Shown here one piece after another: positions 36,201 to 43,767 of a stretch of 64,000 nucleotides of DNA. The translations under genes were made by a program, and so were the position numbers. The notes below the pieces were generated by a model, which made no database searches, was not told the origin of the DNA, and was given only the letters and a program-made list of their open reading frames with translations. Source of the stretch: Bacteroidota bacterium (GTDB lineage: Bacteria; Bacteroidota; Bacteroidia; Chitinophagales; Chitinophagaceae); the NCBI GenBank assembly GCA_023418315.1, contig JAEZZY010000040.1, forward strand, positions 115,362-179,361, in the 5' to 3' direction. Numbering within the stretch: the stretch's first letter is position 1; every line of letters starts with the position of its first letter.

Positions 36201-36250
36201 GTGATGTTATAGAAGCTTACGAAGAAATAGAAGTAAAGAGAACGTTATAA
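33221..36250 (+). CDS. infB: translation initiation factor IF-2
   Basis: The 1009-residue protein has an N-terminal IF2_N-like segment (RLLAAAKEFNIGKDTLVEFLTGKGFEV), a long charged linker of about 380 residues rich in K, E and P, a second IF2_N segment, then the G domain with GHVDHGKT at about residue 517, DTPGHEAF and NKIDK, and domains II-IV with GVGTIAGCYV. It brings initiator tRNA to the 30S subunit. The linker holds two copies of a KLEGPKILxKI unit, each followed by an S/T-R-P stretch, and a glycine/arginine-rich part near residues 325-365. The order rimP-nusA-infB is conserved. Confidence 0.96.
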   Translation: MATVTKTPRLLAAAKEFNIGKDTLVEFLTGKGFEVNASNPNTKITEEMYDALAAEFAQDKAAKRKSDAIDLPRGGGVVQDLKIKEELPKKEEPKPIPEVKKEEPPKKEEPQPIIPIEEKTEEPQKEEPQPVAEVQKEEPQPEITVAEKEEEPEELPQKNAAKTEEEPATPEEAHIETKSPKLEGPKILDKINLDEMNLSTRPKKGAAKKSTAKKEEKKETKEEAKAKTTKEKAKEPAPKEKEETKPKTETPVAKESVTVQPKAPEAAEPEEKREHIEMKAPKLEGPKILGKIELPTHSPSSRPDRDKEKRSRKRIPVQKKPESFKPGEGGRGPGTSHGGNRDGARPGGHGGDRRGGFDRRGDRRGAPTPQQQEIDQKAIQDKIRQTQAKLAGGGSRNKNQKAKYRRNKREEMAEKRAAEESNLGDKKIQVTEFISVSELASLLDTGFAEIISKCMSLGIMVSINQRLDAEVIELVAGEFGYEVEFINLEQEAESDDEDMADAEEDLLPRAPIVTIMGHVDHGKTSLLDYIRSANVVAGEAGGITQHIGAYQVTTPENKKITFLDTPGHEAFTAMRARGAKAADIAVIVIAADDAIMPQTKEAISHAQAAQLPMIFAINKIDKEGANPEKIKEQLANMNILVEDWGGKFQSQEISAKKGINMDQLLEKILLEAELLELKANPDREAIGSVIEASLDKGRGFQATILVQNGTLKQGDMVVCGQYYGKVKAMFNERTHRVTKAGPSSPVQILGLNGAPQAGEKLKVYQDETEAKQIATHRSQILREQGIRTRKHITLDEIGRRLALGNFKELSVIIKGDFDGSVEALSDSLQKLSTEEVAVNVVHKGVGQITESDVLLATASDAIIIGFQVRPSSQAGKLAEHENIEIRTYSIIYDAIEEIKSAMEGLLEPKVERKTVANVEIREVYKISGVGTIAGCYVQDGKINRNSKVNLIRDGIVIYNGELASLKRFKDDVKEVAAGYECGMSIKNYNDIRQGDVIEAYEEIEVKRTL

Positions 36251-36294
36251 GAATTTATAGGGCATGAATGAATAGAATAACTGGTGTAGAAAGT

Positions 36295-36302
36295 TATTTT
36301 TG
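36295..36302 (+). promoter_or_regulatory. -7 box of the Wzi/RemB-like gene
   Basis: TATTTTTG matches TAnnTTTG and lies 34 bases before the ATG at 36337, favouring that start over the longer frame from 36268. Confidence 0.5.
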
Positions 36303-36336
36303 TAGCGATTTAACGGATCTACATCAACAATTCTAT

Positions 36337-38022
36337 ATGCACAAATTTGCCACGTTCATTCTACTCTCTTGCACCCTATGCTTTGCTGCTCCTGCGCAAA
36401 CAACCTATTTGCAACTCAATAATGAAGATTATCCGCTGCTGGATAGGATAGAAACCCTGTCCGGAGAGCTTACCACTAAGTACTTCACCACCGTAAAACC
36501 CGCGCCCCGCAGCGGCATCGTTTCCTATTTTTTAGAAAAAAGAGAAGAAGCCCGTGAAATGGGACTTTCCAAAATTGACCGCTATAATATAGACCACGCC
36601 ATATCGGTAAGCGGTGAATGGACACCGGATGAGAACGGCGCTATAGACTCGCGTCTTCCCTGGTTTAAAACATTCTATAAAAAACAGCCCGATTTCGTTC
36701 ATGTAAATACCGATAATTTTTTCCTTGTAGGCAATCCGGTGATATCTGCACAGGCTATAGGCGAAAAAAATACTTTGCGCAACGAGACCCACTATATGAG
36801 CAGCCGCGGGGTGGAACTGCGCGGGTGGATCGCTAAAAAAGTAGGTTTCTATACCTACTTTACCGACAATCAGGAGCAGCCCGTAGATTTTGCCAATCAA
36901 TACATCGCCAAACAAAAAGCCGTACCCGGTGCCGATTTTTATACCTTCCGCAGCGGCAATCACTACGACTATATCTTAGCCCGCGGCTATGTGGATTTTC
37001 AGGCGGTGAAAGATCATATCAACGTAACCTTTGGCTATGATAAAAATTTTTACGGCGATGGGATGAGAAGCCTCTTCCTGAGCGACTTCGGAGCAAGCTA
37101 CCCCTTCCTGCGCATCAATACCAAAATCTGGAAACTCAATTATCAAAACCTGTACGTAGAACTCACCCCTCAATTTGTGAAAGGAGCAGACGCCAGGCTG
37201 CCGCGCAAATACGCCACCATTCACAGCCTGAGCATCAACGCTACCAAATGGCTCAATATAGGTCTGTTTGAAAGCGTAGTGTTCAGCAGAAGAGACCGCT
37301 ATGAATTCGGCTATATGATTCCTATTATTTTATACCGTTCCGTAGAGCGCGCCTTCGGCAGCCCCGACAATGTGAATCTCGGTATCAATTTCAAAGCCAT
37401 AGCGGCAAAACGTTTGCAATTCTATGGACAGTTTATGCTGGATGAATTTACTTCTAAAGAATTATTTGGCGGTCGCGGATATTGGGCCAATAAATTTGCA
37501 CTTCAATTAGGCGGAAAATATTTCAATGCCTTTACCCTTAAAAATCTGGATATACAGGCAGAAATGAATCTCGTGCGTCCTTATACCTATTCGCATTTCG
37601 ACAGCACCTCCAATTATACGCACTATAACCAGCCGATGGCACATCCCTTAGGCGCAGGATTTATAGAGTTCTTAGGGCTGGTGCGTTATCAACCGACGAC
37701 AAATTTCTACATCACGCTGAAAGGCATGTACTATAAACAAGGTACGGATACCGGAAGCTCCAACTACGGCAGCAATATTTTTATGAACTATAACACCAGG
37801 AATCAACAATATGGCGTATCCTTAGTGAACGGGGTAAAAACAAGTGTAGCCTTATTGAACCTTAACATGTCCTACGAACTGCGAGAAAATCTGTTTATTG
37901 ATTTAGGACTTACACACCGCCGTTTCACATACGATAGTTATAACGCCCCGGGCTTTTCCACTACGTATGGTTATGGTGGTTTGAGGTTAAATATAGCAAG
38001 AAGAGATTATGATTTTTATTAA
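36337..38022 (+). CDS. Wzi/RemB-like outer-membrane beta-barrel
   Basis: The 561-residue protein has a signal peptide (MHKFATFILLSCTLCFAAPAQ). After a 90-residue N-terminal segment it runs as a long series of amphipathic strands (GVELRGWIAKKVGFYTYFTDNQ, HINVTFGYDKNFYGDGMRSLFLSDFGASYPFLRI, and others) ending GGLRLNIARRDYDFY. The GYDKNFYGDGMRSL block is typical of capsule-assembly Wzi-family and gliding-protein RemB-like proteins of Bacteroidota. Wzi anchors capsule; RemB is an accessory of gliding motility. Which role applies here is not clear. It is monocistronic after infB. Confidence 0.72.
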   Translation: MHKFATFILLSCTLCFAAPAQTTYLQLNNEDYPLLDRIETLSGELTTKYFTTVKPAPRSGIVSYFLEKREEAREMGLSKIDRYNIDHAISVSGEWTPDENGAIDSRLPWFKTFYKKQPDFVHVNTDNFFLVGNPVISAQAIGEKNTLRNETHYMSSRGVELRGWIAKKVGFYTYFTDNQEQPVDFANQYIAKQKAVPGADFYTFRSGNHYDYILARGYVDFQAVKDHINVTFGYDKNFYGDGMRSLFLSDFGASYPFLRINTKIWKLNYQNLYVELTPQFVKGADARLPRKYATIHSLSINATKWLNIGLFESVVFSRRDRYEFGYMIPIILYRSVERAFGSPDNVNLGINFKAIAAKRLQFYGQFMLDEFTSKELFGGRGYWANKFALQLGGKYFNAFTLKNLDIQAEMNLVRPYTYSHFDSTSNYTHYNQPMAHPLGAGFIEFLGLVRYQPTTNFYITLKGMYYKQGTDTGSSNYGSNIFMNYNTRNQQYGVSLVNGVKTSVALLNLNMSYELRENLFIDLGLTHRRFTYDSYNAPGFSTTYGYGGLRLNIARRDYDFY

Positions 38023-38050
38023 GAAGGAAAAAGAAACGCTAAAAGATAAA

Positions 38051-38077
38051 AGCCCTAAAATCATTGGTCTTAGGGCT
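38051..38077. terminator. convergent terminator between Wzi-like gene and tmRNA
   Basis: AGCCCTAA/TTAGGGCT forms an 8-bp stem with an 11-base loop. On the minus strand, downstream of ssrA, it is followed by TTTTATCTTTT; on the plus strand only TTT follows. It may serve both transcripts, with better termination for tmRNA. Confidence 0.7.
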
Positions 38078-38097
38078 TTCGCATAGCGGTATAAAAG

Positions 38098-38467
38098 TGG
38101 AGCCGGCGGGAGTCGAACCCGCGTCCAAACATAGACCCAATAAGCTTTCTACATGTTTATTCCATTATTATTTGTCGGCATTATTCAGGAAACGGACGAA
38201 CCAAAATAATACGTAGCTGTATAGGTCTTTTGCCCTGCGCACAGCCTTGCGTGGCAGCATTCTGTATTTGTTTTGAGTCGGCGGCGGGGCTCGGCTACAG
38301 ACCGGCCTGCCCGGCGGCCCTAATGACTACGCTAATCGCTGATTAGGCAGCCATGGCATACGAAGTATTGCCATTTAAAGGTTTGAATCTTCAGATTAAC
38401 GTGCTAATAATCCAACGCACGACATGCTTACTTACCCTGTCTTATGCTGTCAAAACCGGTCGGCCCC
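38098..38467 (-). ncRNA. ssrA: transfer-messenger RNA (tmRNA)
   Basis: On the minus strand the 5' GGGGCCG pairs with the 3' CGGCTCC to close the acceptor stem (one G-U pair), the T arm GGGTTCGACTCCC is intact, and TTTTGACAG follows the 5' stem, as in other tmRNAs. The tag frame at 38372-38343 reads GNTSYAMAA then TAA. The gene is about 370 nt and does not encode CCA after the discriminator A. It rescues stalled ribosomes with SmpB. A -7 box TAACTTTG lies about 38 bases upstream. No SmpB gene is in the window. Confidence 0.93.
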
Positions 38468-38504
38468 GGTTTCATCTCTATAAGATTTTTTCAAAGAACG
38501 GGTA

Positions 38505-38512
38505 CAAAGTTA
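38505..38512 (-). promoter_or_regulatory. -7 box of ssrA
   Basis: On the minus strand TAACTTTG matches TAnnTTTG exactly, 37 bases before the mature tmRNA 5' end, which leaves a short leader for RNase P to remove. Confidence 0.5.
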
Positions 38513-38550
38513 CGAAACCAATTATTTTAAGAATCCCTATTGGCATTTTC

Positions 38551-38582
38551 TTTGATTATAGAACTATAAATAACAATCTTTG
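38551..38582 (+). promoter_or_regulatory. possible promoter of the repeat-containing lipoprotein gene
   Basis: TTTG (38551-38554) and AATCTTTG (38575-38582, one mismatch from TAnnTTTG) are separated by 20 bases, and lie 23 bases before the ATG at 38606. Confidence 0.4.
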
Positions 38583-38605
38583 TAAAAAATTTAAAAAATC
38601 AGAAA

Positions 38606-39058
38606 ATGAAAAAACAATCTCTTTTGTTGATGGGCGGAGCTTTATTAGCGTTCGCTTCTTGCCAGCAAGAAAACACTGCCGGGGGGTTTACTCAGGAACA
38701 AGTGGATTCCATCGTAAATGTACGTGTGCAAGAACAAATGATAACGCTGCAAGCGTCTAACGATTCTGTGATCAATGCCGTGGCACAATGGAAAGCGGAT
38801 TCTATTATCGCAGCGATGAAAGGCAATGCGCCTGCCACGCCTAAACCCACCACAAGAAACACTACGGTAAATAATGGTGGCGGAACCGCAACGGAATCAA
38901 ACAATACACGCGGAGGTATCCAATCGAAATCGGACCAGAATAAATCCGAAACTCGCGGAGGAATTGAATCCAAATCCGACCAAGCGAAATCCGAAGAGAA
39001 GTCATCAGGAAGAAGAGGTGGAATTCAATCCAAATCCGACCAGGCTAAACAACAATAA
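38606..39058 (+). CDS. small lipoprotein with three RGGI(Q/E)SKSDQ repeats
   Basis: The 150-residue protein starts with a lipoprotein signal (LLAFASC, Cys at about residue 19), a helical region (QEQVDSIVNVRVQEQMITL), then a threonine- and glycine-rich linker and three copies of the RGGIQSKSDQ unit, each followed by a K-rich spacer, up to the C-terminus. It is probably anchored in the outer membrane with a flexible, charged tail. I recognise no family. It has its own promoter-like signal and a shared bidirectional terminator. Confidence 0.78.
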   Translation: MKKQSLLLMGGALLAFASCQQENTAGGFTQEQVDSIVNVRVQEQMITLQASNDSVINAVAQWKADSIIAAMKGNAPATPKPTTRNTTVNNGGGTATESNNTRGGIQSKSDQNKSETRGGIESKSDQAKSEEKSSGRRGGIQSKSDQAKQQ

Positions 39059-39076
39059 TAACATTCGCTATAACGT

Positions 39077-39106
39077 AAAAAGCCTGTGCGTCGCACAGGC
39101 TTTTAA
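39077..39106. terminator. bidirectional terminator between two convergent lipoprotein genes
   Basis: AAAA-GCCTGTG / CACAGGC-TTTT forms a strong 7-bp GC-rich stem extended by A-T pairs, with T-runs on both strands. It lies between the stop codons of the two convergent genes. Confidence 0.88.
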
Positions 39107-39122
39107 TTTTATAAAGCAGAAT

Positions 39123-39605
39123 TTATTTTATCATATTGTTGAATGTGAAGGTAATAGTGGAAGGTGGAGTATCTTCATTATCCTTCTGGCTCAACGTTAA
39201 AGAAACTGAATTGGCACCGATGGTTCCGCTACCGGTATAAGTATAGTTATCAGAAGTAGTGAAATTATCTACTTCAAAAGTGGTATTTGTTTTCAATGTA
39301 ATAGTAAGAGCAACTACGGGAGCCGTGGTTTCATCTTGAAGTATCATACTCATTTTTGTTACATCTGTAGTGGTGGGAGCAAATACTAAATGCCAGTTAG
39401 TATAGGTGTTACCGTCATTATCAGAACCATTTCCTTTGTAATCTCCTGTATAAGATGTTCTCACTTCCGTTTTGCAATCATCGCCTGTAAGACCCACCGC
39501 GCATACTACAGGATCATCATCCTTGCTGCAAGATACTAACGTTACTGCGCCAAATGCGCCCATTGTCAAAAGTGCTGCTACAGCTACTTGTTTTACTGAT
39601 TTCAT
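39123..39605 (-). CDS. small lipoprotein, beta-rich
   Basis: The 160-residue protein starts with a lipoprotein signal whose lipobox is LVSC (Cys at about residue 26), followed by SKDDDP, a common post-lipobox pattern for surface-exposed or outer-membrane lipoproteins. A short cysteine pair (CAVGLTGDDC) resembles a partial EGF-like loop. The rest is threonine-rich beta strands (YTYTGSGTIGANSVSLTLSQ). Similar small proteins are common in Bacteroidota; function is unknown. Confidence 0.75.
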   Translation of the reverse strand: MKSVKQVAVAALLTMGAFGAVTLVSCSKDDDPVVCAVGLTGDDCKTEVRTSYTGDYKGNGSDNDGNTYTNWHLVFAPTTTDVTKMSMILQDETTAPVVALTITLKTNTTFEVDNFTTSDNYTYTGSGTIGANSVSLTLSQKDNEDTPPSTITFTFNNMIK

Positions 39606-39793
39606 GTGTTTCTATTTTTTGTTTTAGTTAAAAACGAGGTTTTCAAAAACGATGCCAAAGGTATAATTATTATTTAAGAGAAAAATAATCTTCCCGTAAA
39701 AACCCACTTGGCAGCGGTTGCAAGTATCAGACGAAAAAAACCGCCAACATCTTGGGTAGGAAGGCAAAAATTTTTTTACAAATCCTAAGCCGT

Positions 39794-39801
39794 TAGTTTT
39801 G
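39794..39801 (+). promoter_or_regulatory. -7 box of the TPR protein gene
   Basis: TAGTTTTG matches TAnnTTTG and lies 10 bases before the ATG at 39812, predicting a leader of only about five bases. Confidence 0.5.
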
Positions 39802-39811
39802 CAATATACTC

Positions 39812-41293
39812 ATGAGATTTTTCTATTTATTTTTCTTAGCTGTTTTTTACCTGCATCCGGCATCTGCCGCTCCCTATATATACGACTACAACGAAAATTG
39901 CAGCAATGCCTATAAAGAATACCTCGCACTCCGGCTGGACGAAGGCAATACATTAATTAAAAAAGAACTTACCACCCAGCCAGCCAACCTTACCGCTGTG
40001 TTTTTAAGCGATTATTCCGATTTTTTTACGCTTTTATTTAATGGCGACAAAAACGACTATGAAGCAAGAAAAAACAATCTGGACCGGCGCATCGCCCTCC
40101 TCGAAAAAGGAAGCAAAAACACGCCCTGGTACCGTACGTGCAAAGCAGGCATCTATATGCACTGGGCGATGATACACATGCGTATCGGCGAAGAATTGAA
40201 AGCAGTAAAACATTTTCGCAAAGCCTATTTGCTGGCAAAAGAAAACCAGGCATTGTTTCCTGATTTTCCCCAAAACAATTTTTTCATGGGGGTGTGCGAA
40301 ACCGTAGTGGGCACCGTACCCGATGAATATAAATGGATTGCCAAACTTTTCGGTATGAAAGGAAGTGTGAATAAAGGACTTGCCAAACTTACTGATTTCA
40401 TCAATACCGCTGCGCCGGATGATGCCCTGCGAAGTGAAGCGCTTATTTTTCATTGCTATCTGAAATTTTATCTCCAATCCCGTCAGGAAGAAGTGTGGAA
40501 ATTGCTCAACAGTGCTCAGTTTTCTACACAAGGCAATGCGCTCAATTCATTTGTAAAAGCCAATATCGCGCTCAACTATCGTCATGCGGATATCGCCTTG
40601 CAAACCTTACAAACTGTTCAAAACATGAAAGCCTATAGCCTTTTCCCCGCCTTTGATTATGAAATGGGCAGTGCCTTGCTCCTGAAACTGGATGATAAAG
40701 CAACTCATTATTTCAGCCGGTTCATAGCTCGCGACAAAGGCAATCTTTTTATAAAAGATGCGTTGATGCAAATGGCGCAGAGTTATTACCTGCAAGGAAA
40801 TCTGCAAAAAGCAAACAGTTGCCGCCAACAAATAAAAACCAGAGGAAACAGCTTTACCGACTCCGATAAACAAGCACTGCGCTTTGCCAACAGCCATGTA
40901 TGGACGCCTATACCCCTGCTGAAAGCACGGTATTTGATAGACGGCGGCTATTATGCCAAAGCTTTGGAAATACTGAGTGCATACACCATCGAATCGCTGC
41001 CTGCCGTAGCCGATCAACTGGAATATCATTTCAGAATAGCAAGAGCCTATGACGAGCTGAACCAGGATAATAAAGCTGTACACTATTACCAACTCACCAT
41101 TAATAAAGGAAGAAATCGAAAAGAACATTTTGCAGCAAGGGCGGCTTTGCAAATGGGGATGATGTATGAACGGCTGGGCAAAACCAAAGAAGCGGTAACC
41201 ATGTATAAAGACTGCCTGAGCATGAGGGATCATGATTTTCAATCAAACATAGACCAGCAGGCAAAAGCCGCGCTGAACCGCTTAGGGCTGTAA
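39812..41293 (+). CDS. secreted TPR-repeat protein
   Basis: The 493-residue protein has a signal peptide (MRFFYLFFLAVFYLHPASAA) and several helical repeats of the TPR type (HWAMIHMRIGEELKAVKHFRKAYLLAKENQ near residues 110-140; YYAKALEILSAY, YHFRIARAYDELNQDNKAVHYYQLTI and ALQMGMMYERLGKTKEAVTMYKDCL near the C-terminus). It is likely periplasmic or outer-membrane associated and mediates protein contacts. No enzymatic motif is visible. The next gene (aat) starts 33 bases on and may be co-transcribed. Confidence 0.82.
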   Translation: MRFFYLFFLAVFYLHPASAAPYIYDYNENCSNAYKEYLALRLDEGNTLIKKELTTQPANLTAVFLSDYSDFFTLLFNGDKNDYEARKNNLDRRIALLEKGSKNTPWYRTCKAGIYMHWAMIHMRIGEELKAVKHFRKAYLLAKENQALFPDFPQNNFFMGVCETVVGTVPDEYKWIAKLFGMKGSVNKGLAKLTDFINTAAPDDALRSEALIFHCYLKFYLQSRQEEVWKLLNSAQFSTQGNALNSFVKANIALNYRHADIALQTLQTVQNMKAYSLFPAFDYEMGSALLLKLDDKATHYFSRFIARDKGNLFIKDALMQMAQSYYLQGNLQKANSCRQQIKTRGNSFTDSDKQALRFANSHVWTPIPLLKARYLIDGGYYAKALEILSAYTIESLPAVADQLEYHFRIARAYDELNQDNKAVHYYQLTINKGRNRKEHFAARAALQMGMMYERLGKTKEAVTMYKDCLSMRDHDFQSNIDQQAKAALNRLGL

Positions 41294-41326
41294 TATTTTT
41301 TGCACTTTTTTCATTATTCACACACC

Positions 41327-41986
41327 GTGTTTCATTTTCTTTCAGATCAGATCTGTTTCCCGCCGGTAGAAGAAGCGGCAGAAGACGGGTTGCTGGCTAT
41401 TGGCGGCGACCTCAGCACAGAGCGGTTATTGCTTGCCTATAGAAACGGTATTTTTCCTTGGTTCCATGAAGAAGAACCGCCCATGTGGTGGAGTCCCGAT
41501 CCGCGATTTGTATTGTTTCCGGAGGAGCTGCGCATCAGCAAAAGCATGAAGCAAATCCTTCGAAAAGAACAATTCGATTTCCGGATAAATACAGATTTTG
41601 AAGCGGTAATCCGGCATTGCAAACATACCGTGCGTCGTGGGCAAAACGGCACCTGGATAACGGACGACATTATAAAAGCCTATACCGAACTGCATCGCCT
41701 CGGCTATGTCCATAGTGCCGAAGCATGGATGAAGGATGAACTGGCGGGCGGGCTGTACGGAATAAAAATGGGCAAGTTATTCTTTGGCGAAAGCATGTTC
41801 AGCCTGCAACCGAATGCGAGCAAATTTGCCTTCATCCGCCTGGTGCAGCAACTGCAACAAGAAGGAATCGTGCTGATAGATTGCCAGGTTTATACTCCGC
41901 ATCTGGAAAGCCTGGGTGCAAGGATGATTACCCGGAAACAGTTTATCGCCTACCTGCAACAATACCTTGATGAAGGAAGTTTGTGA
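41327..41986 (+). CDS. aat: leucyl/phenylalanyl-tRNA-protein transferase
   Basis: The 220-residue protein has the family blocks FPPVEEAAEDGLLAIGGDLS, LLLAYRNGIFPWF, WWSPDPRFVL, the central GTWITDDIIKAY-LHRLGYVHSAEAW and GGLYGIKMGKLFFGESMFS, followed by DCQVYTPHLESLGA. It adds Leu or Phe to N-terminal Arg or Lys of proteins, marking them for ClpAP. I use the GTG at 41327, which gives MFHFLSDQICFPPVEE; a TTG at 41300 would add nine residues absent from typical homologues. It follows the TPR gene closely. Confidence 0.92.
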   Translation: MFHFLSDQICFPPVEEAAEDGLLAIGGDLSTERLLLAYRNGIFPWFHEEEPPMWWSPDPRFVLFPEELRISKSMKQILRKEQFDFRINTDFEAVIRHCKHTVRRGQNGTWITDDIIKAYTELHRLGYVHSAEAWMKDELAGGLYGIKMGKLFFGESMFSLQPNASKFAFIRLVQQLQQEGIVLIDCQVYTPHLESLGARMITRKQFIAYLQQYLDEGSL

Positions 41987-42026
41987 ACAAACAGCTTCCT
42001 TACAAAATACCTCCTATAGCAAGCCC

Positions 42027-42407
42027 TTATTTTTTTAATACAAAATGCTGCTTCTCTATAAAATCCTTCTGAAAAAACAATAACCCGCATTCATACATAT
42101 CTATACTCAGCCGCACTTTAGGACTTGCTGCCAATGCGTTCCATCGCTCCGTATTTTTTTTGTTGCGGTGAATAAACTCTAAGAAAATAAACGTGTTTTC
42201 TCTGCCGGCGTTTTGCAATTCCCAATCATTAAAACATACTTCGTAATCTTGAAAATAATTGAGGACAGCTTCCCTAAGCGAGTTGGCTTTGCGCCCATAT
42301 AGCGCTTCCTCTATAAACCGGAACACAAACGGAGAATGCACTCCATGCCGTGAGCGTGCACGCAGTTGGTAACGAATCCCTTCCTTGCATCGGTGAAAAG
42401 CGCTCAC
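42027..42407 (-). pseudogene. internally shortened SAM-dependent methyltransferase relative
   Basis: The 126-residue protein keeps the conserved N-terminus of a Bacteroidota class I methyltransferase family (RARSRHGVHSPFVFRFIEEALYG) and its C-terminal end (WNALAASPKVRLSIDMYECGLLFFQKDFIEKQHFVLKK), but the central SAM-binding fold of about 100 residues is missing. The two ends are joined in frame by a short linker. It could be a deletion relic or a small protein with a different role. It lies 11 bases downstream of the NtrC-like gene, same strand. I recall the family architecture from memory, so an alignment is needed. Confidence 0.55.
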
Positions 42408-42417
42408 GGCTATGGGT

Positions 42418-43584
42418 TTATCCTTTCAGTAAAATATACTGCTCAATATCTTTCTTCGTGATTTTTTTATCGGAAAGAATGATAAGACGCTCTACCACGT
42501 TGCGCAGTTCACGCACATTGCCCGTCCAGTTATATTCCTGCAGAGTCTTCACCGCATCTTTATCCATTTCTTTAGGGGCTTGTTTGTATTCATCACTAAT
42601 GGTTTTCAGGAAATAGTGGGTCAATCCCGGAATATCATCGCGGCGGTCATTCAGTGAAGGTACATGAATAAGGATCACGCCCAGACGGTGATACAAATCC
42701 ATGCGGAAGCGTTTGGCTTCCACTTCTTCCATCAGGTTTTTATTGGTAGCGGCTATTACACGCACATCTACTTTTATTTCCTTCTCACCGCCTACACGGG
42801 TTATTTTTCCTTCTTGCAGCGCACGCAATACTTTGGCTTGCGCATCCAGACTCATATCGCCTATTTCATCCAGAAATAAAGTGCCTCCGCTTGCTTGTTC
42901 AAACTTGCCTATGCGTTGCTTGATGGCCGAGGTAAAAGAACCTTTTTCATGTCCGAACAATTCGCTTTCTATCAACTCGGATGGAATGGCCGCACAGTTT
43001 ACTTCTATCAGCGGGGCGTGCGAGCGGTTGCTCAATTCATGTATTCTTCTTGCCACGAGTTCTTTTCCCGCGCCGTTTTCACCGGTGATCAGCACACGCG
43101 CATCCGTAGGCGCTACTTTTTCTATAGTGTTTTTTATCTTTTGCATAGCGGCCGAGTCGCCATACATTTCATTGGCTTTGGTTATCCGCTTGCGTAGTTG
43201 TTTGGTTTCGGCTACAAGGGAAGTTTTATCCATTGCATTGCGGATGGTAATGAGCATTCGGTTGAGATCCGGGGGCTTGGAGATATAATCGTAAGCGCCT
43301 TTCTTCACCGCATCCACAGCTGTTTCGATGGTGCCGTGCCCGCTGATGACAATGAAGGGAATATCGGGTTTCAACTCCATTGCTTTTTGCAATACTTCCA
43401 TCCCGTCTGCCTTAGGCATTTTAATATCACAAAGAATACAATCGTATTCATTGTCGGTTATTTTCTTTATTCCTTCTGCTCCGTCGGCAGCTTCTTCCAC
43501 TTTAAAGCCTTCCATCGAAAGAATATCTTTCAGCGAATTGCGGATGGCCCGCTCATCATCTATAACTAATATGGTCTGAGACAT
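42418..43584 (-). CDS. NtrC-type response regulator without DNA-binding domain
   Basis: The 388-residue protein has a receiver domain (DD at 9-10, phospho-acceptor D53 in CDIKMP, conserved K near 103) and a sigma-54-type AAA+ domain (Walker A GENGAGKE, GTLFLDEIGDMSLDAQAK). The sigma-54 contact loop normally GAFTGA reads GSFTSA here. The protein ends soon after the AAA+ domain (KKDIEQYILLKG) with no Fis-type HTH. Both features argue that it may not be a classical promoter-bound sigma-54 activator. No histidine kinase gene is adjacent. Confidence 0.85.
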   Translation of the reverse strand: MSQTILVIDDERAIRNSLKDILSMEGFKVEEAADGAEGIKKITDNEYDCILCDIKMPKADGMEVLQKAMELKPDIPFIVISGHGTIETAVDAVKKGAYDYISKPPDLNRMLITIRNAMDKTSLVAETKQLRKRITKANEMYGDSAAMQKIKNTIEKVAPTDARVLITGENGAGKELVARRIHELSNRSHAPLIEVNCAAIPSELIESELFGHEKGSFTSAIKQRIGKFEQASGGTLFLDEIGDMSLDAQAKVLRALQEGKITRVGGEKEIKVDVRVIAATNKNLMEEVEAKRFRMDLYHRLGVILIHVPSLNDRRDDIPGLTHYFLKTISDEYKQAPKEMDKDAVKTLQEYNWTGNVRELRNVVERLIILSDKKITKKDIEQYILLKG

Positions 43585-43767
43585 GGTTAAAATTAAAAAC
43601 TAAAACGACAACAAAATACGAAAAAGACGAGAAGGGATTTTATGGGCTATGAAAGGATGATAAAAAGCATCTTCGGAATGCACATGAAAATGCAGCAGTC
43701 TCGCCGCATCTTTGTATTTTCAATCAACAGAAACAGTATATCCTCCCAAACGCTATTTTTATAGGCA

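Noticed and set aside
38353..38760. 135-codon rightward frame
   Set aside because: It overlaps the tmRNA gene and the lipoprotein start in another frame.
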